From contig CP136065.1 in the NCBI GenBank assembly GCA_032622095.1, positions 91,953,343 through 92,017,342 of the forward strand: DNA of 64,000 nucleotides. The letters are read 5' to 3'. The notes under the pieces are model-generated. The model searched no databases. It was not told where the DNA came from and saw only the letters and a list, made by a program, of their open reading frames with translations. Numbering within the stretch: position 1 is the stretch's first letter; each line of letters opens with the position of its first letter. Positions 21,386 through 31,543 of this stretch are shown one piece after another. The position numbers were made by a program, and so were the translations under genes. Source of the stretch: Siphonodentalium dalli. Its lineage: Eukaryota; Mollusca; Scaphopoda; Gadilida; Siphonodentaliidae.

Positions 21386-23350
21386 ATGACAATAGACAAT
21401 ATTCTCACGGAAACCGACGCTGTTCTCAACGGCACTTATCCTAACACCAATCATGGATCACTGATCACCGACACGGTAAACAAGACAATGCCAGTACAGA
21501 ACATCGACTGTTTTGTTAATGACAAATCTACTGACATATCCTTATCATCATCAAGTTTGTCATCCACAGTTTCGTTGTTCGTAGACTTCATAAGACAATC
21601 TAACGAATATGCTCCGAACTCTCATGCTCACATAGTATGGTTATTAGACTTTATGCATTCATTTCCGAAAAACCATATCACAGATCTCTTCCTTATGGAG
21701 TCTAAACGGAACAAATCAACTCTACACAGGATTCGTGTTGTAATCTTCAATGAAGCTAAAATTATGCCCAGATTTCCATCATCAAAAAATCCAGAATTGA
21801 AGGACAGAAGGGTTTCAAAGAATGGTGCAATTGCCGACAAACTTTCTAAGGATATTTATGAGCTTCTTCTGTTTATTCTTGACAATAACTCGTCCAATCT
21901 CTCTGAAATTGTAAACTTCTTCCCGAAGTGTTCAATTTCTCAACTGTCATTACCCAGTCAACACTTACAAAACGACTCGAGTGCCAACATTGATGGTCAG
22001 AAATATATTACAATGGCAGAATTCCATGTTCTTGCTAAGGCAATTGCCGATGTTAAAACTGATGTTGTGGTTATGAATGTACAGAATGAATCTCTATCAA
22101 AATTCTTTCACGAGGATATGCCCTCATTGACTTCCAACGTCGATAGTCTTATGGAAGAACAAATTAAAAACGATGAGAAATTCAATACCATTGAACAAAC
22201 CCAAGAGGAATTGAAACTGTCAGCTGAGCGCAGTGAAGATGACCGCCTAAACGGAATTGCAAAGATGAAAACGGACATGCTATTCCTGAAAAAGGACTTC
22301 GCTGAGATGTTGGGGGCAATGGACGGTCTAGTCAAGAAGTTGAACGTCTGCGGTAGCGCTATTGGTAACAATAAATCTGAAATGAAGAAAATATCTAATG
22401 ACTTTAATACATATAAGAAATCAGCCCACTCTATTTGCAAAGACGAGTGCTTCGAACACACACAGTCCAAAGTCAATGAATTATTCGCTTCAATGAACAA
22501 GCGCATCGATGAAATTGCTTCCAACCTAACTTTTCACTCCGACTCCTCTCTATCGCAAAGTACCAACGCAACAGGCCTGACATGTGATCCAACGCCCGTG
22601 ACGTCAAACGCTCGAATCTCTGATACACTGCCACATAACTCTACATTCAAGGAACAAATACGCCCAGGTAGCTTTATGTATCATGCTCACCTCGACAACA
22701 GACACCACTCATCCTCTCCCATCATCAAAACCGACTCTGCAGATTGCGTGAATAGTGCCAACCAAGCTCCATTTATTTGTGACAGTGCTATTGACGATAC
22801 CAGTGACCTGTACAACCAAGATCAGTATACCGAAGTTAAGCGACCTTATTCAACTGATAACCACGGCTCGGATAATTACATCGAACAATCTAGTTTGGAA
22901 TCCCACGTTATCAACCATAGTGTAGCTTCTGAATTTGATATTGGAGAAGAGGATGGATATGACTTTCGACCTCGCTATCCCACCAGCAAGCCACGTGACC
23001 ACAATAAGAGTAGATATAGTAATTCACAATCTAATCGGCAGTCGAGCACTAACAATGCGAAGCTTCGAAATCCAAATCCTATTAAAACTGAACGATTCTA
23101 TGTTTCAAATTTCCCTGACCATGTGACAATTAGATCTATTGAAAACAGTTTAAGTGAATGGGGTCTTCGCTTCTCCATTGTTCGGCGAATCAGAGGTGGC
23201 GACGGAGAAAAACTAATCGTGCGTATCAACGTTGATCAAGAACAGTCAAACAAGGTCATGGACCCCTTCTTTTGGCCCAAAGGAGTTTACTGTCGCCCGT
23301 GGCTGTCAGAGTGGCAGTACGGGAAGTACAAGCGAGCTTCGATGCCTTGA
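21386..23350 (+). CDS. LINE A ORF1 protein (coiled coil, RRM-like C-terminus)
   Basis: The 654-residue frame is intact from ATG at 21386 to TGA at 23348-23350. Residues 225-335 are heptad-like and charged (EEQIKNDEKFNTIEQTQEEL and KTDMLFLKKDF), suggesting a coiled coil. A low-complexity Ser/Asn/Arg linker follows (about 400-560). Residues 563-645 resemble an RNA-recognition fold: ERFYVSNFP as an RNP2-like strand, a helix with SIENSLSEWG, then KLIVRINV as an RNP1-like strand. ORF1 proteins of this kind bind element RNA to form the retrotransposition particle. There is no zinc knuckle. Its place directly before an endonuclease/RT frame supports the role; the fold is inferred from motif order only. 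Confidence 0.8.
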   Translation: MTIDNILTETDAVLNGTYPNTNHGSLITDTVNKTMPVQNIDCFVNDKSTDISLSSSSLSSTVSLFVDFIRQSNEYAPNSHAHIVWLLDFMHSFPKNHITDLFLMESKRNKSTLHRIRVVIFNEAKIMPRFPSSKNPELKDRRVSKNGAIADKLSKDIYELLLFILDNNSSNLSEIVNFFPKCSISQLSLPSQHLQNDSSANIDGQKYITMAEFHVLAKAIADVKTDVVVMNVQNESLSKFFHEDMPSLTSNVDSLMEEQIKNDEKFNTIEQTQEELKLSAERSEDDRLNGIAKMKTDMLFLKKDFAEMLGAMDGLVKKLNVCGSAIGNNKSEMKKISNDFNTYKKSAHSICKDECFEHTQSKVNELFASMNKRIDEIASNLTFHSDSSLSQSTNATGLTCDPTPVTSNARISDTLPHNSTFKEQIRPGSFMYHAHLDNRHHSSSPIIKTDSADCVNSANQAPFICDSAIDDTSDLYNQDQYTEVKRPYSTDNHGSDNYIEQSSLESHVINHSVASEFDIGEEDGYDFRPRYPTSKPRDHNKSRYSNSQSNRQSSTNNAKLRNPNPIKTERFYVSNFPDHVTIRSIENSLSEWGLRFSIVRRIRGGDGEKLIVRINVDQEQSNKVMDPFFWPKGVYCRPWLSEWQYGKYKRASMP

Positions 23351-23522
23351 ACTTTACTTGGATTATTGTAACATCCAATAACTTTTGCCCACTGATTTGT
23401 GAACTGTTTTCATGTAACGCTGTAAATATCAGCTCTGTGCGCGATAACTGATTGTGCAGCTTACTCTCGAGATCCATACGATGTTACGTCACTCGTATTT
23501 TCGCATTCTCTGTGTCAGCATT

Positions 23523-26500
23523 ATGGCCTTGTCCATATTCTCGTGGAATATGACTGGGGCATTTTCCAGCTGTTCCTACTTGTCAAAAATTCTAAACACC
23601 GATACTGTTGATGTGTGTGGCCTTAGTGAGCACTGGCTGTCCAGCCACAATGCCCATTTCTTACAAACCTTGAGCGATCATTATTCATGTCATGTTGTGT
23701 GTGATTACTCGCAGAGGCTCCCACTTCAAAGAGGCAGTGGGCCTGGTAGGGGCAAAGGGGGCGTAGCTCTATTTTGGCATAAACGCTATGCCAATAGAGT
23801 TGCCTTACTTGACATACAAGACGACCGTTTAGTTGGACTTCAATTGCAAATGACCGATCACACGTTCTTGTACATATTTCAAGTGTATCTTCCGTCATCC
23901 AATTACACAGTCGATTTCTATAAGGAGTATTTGGACAAATTAACCAATCTCGTGAATAGTTACTCCACCCTAGGAAAAATAATTATAATGGGTGATTTCA
24001 ATGGTAACATCGACAAAACCGACTCTCGCAATAACGCATTCCGATTTTTTATGGATAGCCATCCACTTAAATTCAGATCAGTTAACTCAAAACAATGGCT
24101 TCCTAGCTCGATTCCAACTTTTGTATCCGCAAATGGAAATGGGAACTCTATTATCGATCACATTCTTGTGTCTGAATATGACATCCACTCACTAATCAAT
24201 GTGTCTGTCTTAGATGATGATGCACTGAACGTATCGAATCATAGACCACTTTTTGCATCATTTAACTTTCAGTTTGTTACCCACTCTGCACCGATGCAAA
24301 ACACCCCTGTCCGTTTCAAGTGGGAGCTTCTCGATTCTTCACATGAACATCTTCTCAACTACCAAGAATCGATTGACGCACATCTCCCATCTATGGCAAT
24401 ATCCGATAACAGCTCCTTGGAAAGTTTCTATGATGAACTCGTCATAGCAATGAATTCGGCATCCGCTCAAACTATACCCCGTAAAAAATTCAACAAACAT
24501 CTCAAACCATACTGGGAACAAACTCTAAAACATCTCCATAGAGAAATGCGTGAATATCGTAAACGTTGGATTTATTCTGGTAGAATTCATTCAAATCTTG
24601 ATATTGCATTTATGAGGTACAAGGATGCCAAAAGAGAATTCCGTAAATACCATCGCCAAAGAGTCTCGGCTTTTGTGTCCGAATCTGATGATAAACTCGA
24701 CCACTGCGCTGAAATCGACCAAGAAAGATTCTTTCGCACGTTTAACTCTATGAAATCCAGACTAGGTACATCTCAACCAACTTACTTTGAACACAACTCT
24801 CAAATCTTGCGTACCGAATCACAAATAAATGATGCATGGGCAGCCTACTTCGAGGGCATCTACACTCCATCTGGAGACGAGTCCTTCAACAATGATCACT
24901 TCATTTCCGTAAACGACATTGTCTATGAGCTTTCAAATGATCAAAATGTGGCTAATACTGACAAATTACTGTGCTCCGATGTGACTCGTGATGAAATTAC
25001 CGCAATTATACCTTCGCTCAGTAAAAAGAAAGCACAAGGATGTGATGGACTTTCATATGAGCATGTCATATATGGGAGTGTGCGTCTTTTCGACAACTTA
25101 GCAATCTTATTTACCCACATGATTAAACTTGAATCGATCCCATCTAGTGCCAAGAAAGGAGTTATGGTTCCCCTTTTTAAAGGAGGTACGAAATCCAGAC
25201 ATAAATTCGATAACTATAGAGCCATCACAATCCTCCCTATCGTTTACAAGATCTTCGAAAGATTACTACTCAACAGACTTGAAACGAAAACACCCCAAAT
25301 TTGCCATGTAAATGCGCTACAACACGGTTTTCAGAAGGGCGTGAGTTCCATCTCGACTTCGTACCTTTTGCAAGAGTGTATCTCCTATACGAAACAGCAA
25401 TCAAGCAAATTATATTCATGTTTCCTTGACACACAAAAAGCTTTTGATACAGTCTGGTTAAAGGCCTTCTTTACAAATTACATAATAAGGGTCTGAAAGG
25501 TAAAGCTTGGCGTGTATTCGCAAACGTCCTAACAGGAATTTCGTGCTGTGTTAGATACAACGGAGTGTTCTCAAACTGGTTCGACGTCAAGCAGGGCACC
25601 AGACAAGGAAACATAATTTCTCCGCTCATGTACATGTTATATATTGATGAACTCATAACCCTGCTTTCAACTTCCGGGAATGGTCTGTCCATCTCGTCTC
25701 TGAACTGCTCGTCCCCAACTCAGGCCGACGACATGGCTCTCCTTTCACTTACTAGTCCCGGTCTGCAGTCTATGTGTGATATCTGTACCGACTACAGCAG
25801 AAAATGGAGGTTCAAATATAATCCGACGAAATCTGTCTGCATTGTATTTAATGAATCTCACTCAGATTATAACCGTGCTATCCGCGCTTGGTCTCTATGC
25901 GACCACCGTATTCAAGAATCCGACCACGCAACTCATTTGGGCATCCCAATCCACAAGTTCTCTCAACAAACTGCTATCATAGAAAACATATGCAAAAAAT
26001 TGCTCTCCACATATTTCATGTTATCAAATGCCGGGTTATATGCTGGTGGTATAACCCCTTCCAGCTGCGTGAAAATCTATAAATCGGTCGTTCTTCCCAG
26101 AGCACTTTTTGGGTCAGAACTTCTTTTCAACCTATCACAGTCAAATATACTACAGCTTGAGAAAGCTCATCGTTGTTGCGTGAAGAATATCCAGGGTTTA
26201 CCTACAAGAGCTCGCACCCTACTTGCAGAGGGCCTTTGTGGCATCACTTCTCTGTACAACGTCATCGAACGACGCAAACTGTCATTTATTGCTACGCTAT
26301 GTAGGACCAGTATTGAGAAAACATCCGCTAGGGTATTCATTCTCAGACTTAACGAATCCATTTTATTGGGCGAACAGAGTCATCTTATCGAGAACTTCCA
26401 CCAAACGTTGTCAAAGTACAATCTACTCAATCATCTCGTGCACTTCTCGAATACCGGTCACTTTCCAACTAAATTTCTTTGGAAGAGTTTGATTCGCGAT

Positions 26501-27001
26501 AACGTTGACACTGTTCACCTCATGAAATGGGAATATGACGTTCACGCAGACAACGCTCTTTCGATATTAAAATTAATTCACCCTCGCCTAGAGACGAGCC
26601 TTCTTTGGTTAGCCTGCAAAAAGTACCCTAGAGATAAAGCTTCCTTCCTAACTGTAGGAAGACTCGTCTCTCGTACCACATACGAAGATGGGGGGAATTG
26701 TCAACTTTGTAGATCCGAGTATCTCAATCCTGTGTGGCATGTCATCTTGTATTGCCCTGCCTTTAACAGTATCCGTAACACATTCTGGTATGACTTCATA
26801 ACTCACTTTGGTATTCCTTGTTATTTAAAGCTTGAGGCTCTAAACTCGGACGAATTACTTGCTGTCTTCCTGAGTTCCATGCCAATTGATTTGTCTGATG
26901 AAGTAGCGGATATTTCTGATTTTACACGCACATTTGTGTTGCATACAGCAAAACTTTGGAGGCTATATGAATCATGCTCTCAAATGCCTTGTCGACTTTG
27001 A
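23523..27001 (+). pseudogene. LINE A ORF2: endonuclease-reverse transcriptase, one frameshift
   Basis: The first in-frame ATG close to the domain is at 23523 (one at 23481 is also possible). Endonuclease motifs appear in order: FSWNMTG, LSEHWL, GRGKGGVALFWH, MGDFNGN, SIIDHILVS, SNHRPL. Reverse-transcriptase blocks follow: KKKAQGCDGLSYEHV, FDNYRAITILP, FLDTQKAFDTVW, QGTRQGNIISP and the catalytic QADDMAL at 25721-25738, where the usual Tyr before ADD is Gln. A C-x2-C...H...C cluster (CQLC, HVILYC) lies near 26700. One missing base at about 25459-25464 (TTAAAGG) shifts the frame and creates the stop at 25494-25496; reading resumes in the other frame at once. With that single base the frame would be about 1,159 codons. 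It is probably inactive by this lesion only. Confidence 0.85.
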
Positions 27002-27639
27002 GCCGTTGTCTGAATGAACGATTTAATGATATTTTTATGCAAATCGTGCATCACTTGACTTATTCACACCATTATTATGCATTTTTATATTATTTGTATT
27101 CAATATATCGCATCACCTGTCCATACAGTCAAAGGTGCCCTCTCGTTATTGCATCTAAAATGATAATTTTGCAGCAACGTGTTCGTGATCAGGCACTTTT
27201 GGTTTTCCCATGGTCGTCGATTTTTCAATATTCGGCCTCAACCTAATTCCGGCTTTCGATGTTTCCGTACATAACACGCGGTTATTACCACCTTTGGACT
27301 CCGTGGGCAAATTCTTTTCACATTTACTCAATTTGTTGTCCAATAAACGCTACTGTACAGTTTCTTATCCAATTGACACTTTTGTTCCTTTGACGGTATC
27401 TACGGTCCGATATGAAACTCTTAGTCATTGAGTTACAGATGGAAAACTAACCCCAATAATCCGGATTTTTGGCTACTACATATTCTAATTGAAGGAAACA
27501 TTATTCGTGAAAGACAGTGGGGTTGATGTCTATAATAGTGGCTCAATGTCTAACGGTTTCCATGTGAGTTGATCGGATTTGTGTTTGATGTCACCTTGAT
27601 GAGTTCATTTGACATAATGTTGCATATATATACACTGAT

Positions 27640-28120
27640 GTCTATTCTGTGTGTGTGGTCGTGTGCATGCGTGTGGATCTTTAAATGAGGGTGCGTGTGC
27701 ATTTGGTTGTGTGAGGGTGCGTGTGAGGGTAGGTGAGTTCGTGTGCGACTGAATGCTAGGTGAGGGGGTGCGCGTGTGTCTGACTCTATTGTCAAATCTT
27801 AGATTCCAATATCTTTGATGAAACTTACTTGCATGTGTAGAACGTGTCGGTCAGCTTGCATCTGCATGTCTGTCAGTCGTGTTTCTTCCTGTCTGCATGT
27901 TTATCTGTCAGCATGTATGTCTGTCTAGATACTTATGTGACTGTCTGCCTGTCTGTCTGTATGTCTCTTTCGCGTGTATGCTTGACTGTAAAATCGTCTA
28001 AGCCTAGGCGTGTCTGGACGTGTTTACGTGTACGCCTGTGCGCGGCTGGGTGGTTGCATGTGCCTGAGATTCAGTGTGTGTGCGTGTAACTGTGTGCGTA
28101 ATCTCGCTTTATTTTGTGTT
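27640..28120 (+). repeat. GTGTGC/CTGT-rich low-complexity tract in LINE A 3' UTR
   Basis: Irregular GTGTGTG, GTGAGGGTGCGTGTG and TGTCTGTCTG runs. They produce spurious His/Cys/Ser/Val-rich open frames. They lie between the ORF2 stop and the AATAAA-like 3' end. Confidence 0.6.
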
Positions 28121-28268
28121 GTCATATTCCTTAAATGCGCATACATTGCACTGTCATTTTTGTATTAGAATTGTTTGTAACTATGTTATTTAAATGTAAC
28201 TCTCCGATAGTGGAGGCAATAAAAGGATATATATTTATTCACCAGGGGTGTTTTGTTACATATAACAA

Positions 28269-28362
28269 TGAATTGCGCTTAAGCGCAATTGATTGCGCTT
28301 AAGCGCAGTTAATTGCACTTAAGGGCAATTGATTGCGCTTAATTGCGCTTAAGCACAATTAA
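28269..28362. repeat. TTGCGCTTAAGCGCAA palindrome array, right
   Basis: Four to five variants of the same self-complementary unit as at 20116-20225, ending next to the inverted TGGGAGGCC terminus and TA at 28389-28390. Confidence 0.8.
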
Positions 28363-28507
28363 TTATTAAATGTGAATTTGGCCTCCCATAGTATCTTTTG
28401 TTAACATATATATCCATGTATGTCTCATGTTTGTTATTATATTTTATGTGTTTATTATATATGCATTATGATTAAATAAAGTTATCATTTAAAATAAATG
28501 TATTTAA

Positions 28508-30038
28508 CCCTTTGAACCCGTAACACCGATATTTAGGTGCAAACGAACCGTGACTATATCCCGTAACACCGATATTTCGGTGCAGCGACGACATGATTCG
28601 GTAGCAAATTTATATATAGTATAACGAGCGTCAGACCCACTGATTTATATTTAAATTACCCCCACATATGTCAGCGGCGCCCATGGTGCGTATGGAATGG
28701 TTGACCGCTAGTATCGGGTAGAAATATATGCGCATGCGCATAGCAAATAATCTACAAAAACATACGATATTTTAAGCGAACTGTGCCGCTATATTTACGG
28801 CATATAATTTCGTGTTCCCCGTGTGTGTACAGAACAGACATAATTTAGACACACAATTTCAGTTTAAATTACCCTCGCGTATATTAACCAGTGTTCTGCT
28901 ACATATGGGGAAGGGTCTATCGCATATGAAGTTGATTTATTCGCGCATGCGCAGACTAGCGCAATGACAAATAAATGGTTTATAACGTACTTATACACGA
29001 CATACCCACTAATATATATATTTAAATTGGCCTATTGAAGTCAGCGCTGGCAAAGGTGTCTATATGGATTGGCTGCCCGCTAGAAACGGCTAGGAAAATA
29101 TGCGCATGGGCGCAGGCTATAATTCATTTAAAAATATGCGTCTAAGTGAAATGTGGCGCTATATATGACATTTTGTTGCATGTTTCACATGTTAGTACAG
29201 TAGACACAATCTAGACAGCTTACTTGAACAATGGGGCCACACTATGTTACGGGAAATTACGTTGTTTCTGGTCTCTGTAATATCAGTCTATCGCATATCA
29301 AGTTGACTTACTCGCGCATGGTCAGGTATATCTTAATTTCACATTAGGATATTGGTTGCATCGAAACGCAATTCGCTGATGTATAATTACAACGTTATAA
29401 GCTAGAATTCGTTTATCCTGCAAATTTCGGGTAGTTGCCTAGTAACCGTTTCTAAGGCGAGATCGGGTGGCAAAGTCTCCCGATCTTACAATGATCAGTG
29501 GTCCGTGCATGCATATATCATGCCTGCAGTTTCAGGTAGGTGTCCCCTTTCAACATAACCAAAACCGTGCGACTAGACACTGTCTAAATTTAAGGCAAAA
29601 CATACCACTGAATGCTTAGTTCAATTATGTCATTCGATCAGTTGTGGTATTTGCTTAGCAACCGTTGCTACCCTTAAATGGGATATTTTGTTCACTATTC
29701 TGGTCGGGTATATCTCAAATTTCACGTTAGGGTAGTACCTGCATCAAAAACGCAATCACTGAGGTTGAATTACGACGCTATAAGCTATATTTACATTTTC
29801 CAGTCAATTCCGGGTAGTTGCCTAGCAACCGTTACCAACGAGTTGGCGCGAGACAAAGTCTCGCGATCTTATAATGATCGCTGATCCATGGGGGACAAAC
29901 CTGTAAAGTTTCAGACCGGTGTCGCCATTTGAACATAATCAACACCATGCTACTAGACACTGTCTAATTTAAGCGGACATACCACTGGGAGCCCCGGGTC
30001 AGGGTGTCGATCACTGTGGGGCGCCAGGGTTCAAAGGG
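28508..30038. mobile_element. 1.5 kb piggyBac-like TTAA element, non-autonomous
   Basis: TTAA occurs at 28504-28507 and 30039-30042. The ends are the perfect 12-base inverted repeat CCCTTTGAACCC. Internally the motif CCGTAACACCGATATT is repeated close to the left end. GCGCATGCGCA-like units and a region of about 300 bases (29315-29610 and 29700-29995, sharing GGGTAGTTGCCTAG and CTAGACACTGTCTAA) are direct repeats. No transposase frame exists. CCCTTT-TTAA ends are characteristic of piggyBac-type elements. Confidence 0.85.
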
Positions 30039-30042
30039 TTAA

Positions 30043-30562
30043 ATTATTATTTCGCCAAAACCTCAAATACCCCAAAACACAATATTCGAAAGTCGCCAAT
30101 TAGTTAATCGGATTAGGCCTAGATACCCACACATGTATATGAACGCTAAGCACATTTAAGCCGCTTACACCTTTTAATTAGAGCCGACCGCTTACACTTT
30201 ACAGAACACTTTACGCATCAGAACAAGTACATAATGACTATTAATGTGTCTTTAATTCATCTTTGATCAAGAAAATATAGTCGACAGGGTTCCTACGTTC
30301 CATTAAATTAATCCAGTTCCGAGTTTTAATTTTGCCAAATGCTTCTAAAATGCTTGGTTTCAATTTGTTTGATCATGTGACCTACTTCCTGTATTTCTAA
30401 GATCGTGCGCGAATTTCATTGAAAATGTTAGTTTTTGTGTAATTATCTTCAACTGCAGAAGGATATTTTGAACAATTTAAGTTATTCGTAGTAAGTATTA
30501 AACAGCACCCGAATTTGTGGCTTCAAATTAGGCTCAATTATAACTGAAGTTTGTCAGAGTTT
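30043..30562. other. Unassigned spacer between TTAA element and LINE C
   Basis: 30120-30215 is an inverted, diverged relative of 18300-18620 (GCTTACACCTTTTAATTAGAGCC). Nothing coding was seen. Confidence 0.45.
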
Positions 30563-30959
30563 GATTGTTGTTGTTGTTGGCATCATAATCAATAAATCAT
30601 CTGTAGCTGATTAATGTCACTGGTGCATTAACTGCTGGTGCTGTATTCACTAGGTGCTATACTCTGTATGTGTGACGTCTTCTATCTGGTATTGGTAAGG
30701 GAGAGTTATATACATATATAATATCATTGTTTAGACACTGCATGATGCCTGAAGATCTGTGAACAAGTTTATGTCGAAGAAGTTCTGTATCTGCTGACAG
30801 TCCTTCGCATTGTCCGAGGAGAAGTTTTATTGTTATGCCGCTGTCATTTATAGAATCCTGGAGTTGCGGATTTTCGGTGAGATCAGAAAACAGAATGTCC
30901 CTGTACCCTTGGTTTAAGCTGCAGTTGAGAATGTAGTGTTGTATAGTATAGTTCCTTGT

Positions 30960-31541
30960 TCACAACAAGAGCATTTCGGTGTGGCTACAAGATTCATTTT
31001 GAACATATATATGCTCATTTAGGAGAGGGTGACCTAACTTGAGTCGGTTAACTTTCACCTCCGTGGCTCTGTCAGAGAATGAGAATTTGGTAGGCTTCAT
31101 ACCAGTTATTGGAAACAATTCTTGAGTGTGCTGGGAAGTTTTACAAAGGTCCCACGAGGTTTGCCACTTACATTTAACAGAGTCCTTTATTGCATTTTTG
31201 TGTTCTTTGAAAGAGTTCAGATTAGAGTGGTCTGTGAAAGAAGCTTGCGGGACAGTAGAAGCTGCTTCTTTTGCTGCAATGTCTGCCAAATCATTACCCG
31301 TAATGTTAGTATGACCTCTCATCCATTTCAGAATAACCCGGCCTGGATCCCGTTTCATTGAAAATATCATTTATTAGAGATTTACATGCACGAGTGTGAT
31401 CTATGTGACCTTTATAATAGTCTCGATTGTATATTGTCTGTAACAGACTTTTTGAGTCACTGATAACAATGGTTGCTACAGATAGCTTTTTTGTTTTGAC
31501 AAACGATTTAATTTGGCATATATTAGACCCAGTCTTACTCT
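30960..31541 (-). pseudogene. LINE C RNase H, C-terminal half
   Basis: The frames 31306-31541 and 30960-31370 carry the second half of an RNase H domain. VISDSKSLLQTIYNR holds the Asp of motif 3 and, after a frameshift near 31330, LKWMRGHTNITGNDLADIAA holds the His...Asp pair of motif 4. The first half of the domain lies on the far side of the 1.5 kb insertion. Residual C-terminal sequence continues to about 30960. Non-functional. Confidence 0.75.
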
Positions 31542-31543
31542 TA

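Larger units (their letters stand above)
21240..28239 (+). mobile_element. Nearly complete two-ORF non-LTR retrotransposon (LINE A)
   Basis: Order: 5' UTR (start approximate), ORF1 (21386-23350), a spacer of about 170 bases, ORF2 with apurinic-type endonuclease and reverse transcriptase (23523-27001), and a 1.2 kb 3' UTR ending GGAGGCAATAAAAGG and ATATATATTT. Only one frameshift was seen in ORF2. There are no LTRs and no RNase H. The 3' end resembles that of LINE B (GGAGGAATAAACATATCTC), and the two proteins are clearly related. Clade is uncertain: Jockey/CR1-like group by domain order. Confidence 0.85.
20097..28388. mobile_element. TA-flanked palindromic element split by an 8-kb stretch with a LINE
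   Basis: The outer ends are TGGGAGGCCAAATTCACATT and its inverted copy, alignable over at least 27 bases, with TA at 20095-20096 and 28389-28390. Just inside each end is an array of the palindrome TTGCGCTTAAGCGCAA. Neither inner border shows another terminal repeat. The simplest reading is one short MITE pushed apart by later insertions; a single 8.3 kb transposon is an alternative. Confidence 0.6.

Noticed and set aside
22108-22524. 138-codon minus-strand frame within LINE A ORF1
   Set aside because: Antisense to the intact ORF1 with no motif; shadow frame.
25459-25464. Programmed -1 frameshift in LINE A ORF2
   Set aside because: The shift lies in the middle of the RT palm, and no clear canonical slippery heptamer or pseudoknot was seen; a one-base deletion is simpler.
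27550-28089. Open frames rich in His/Thr or Cys/Val/Ser
   Set aside because: They result from GTGTGC and CTGT microsatellite runs in a LINE 3' UTR.
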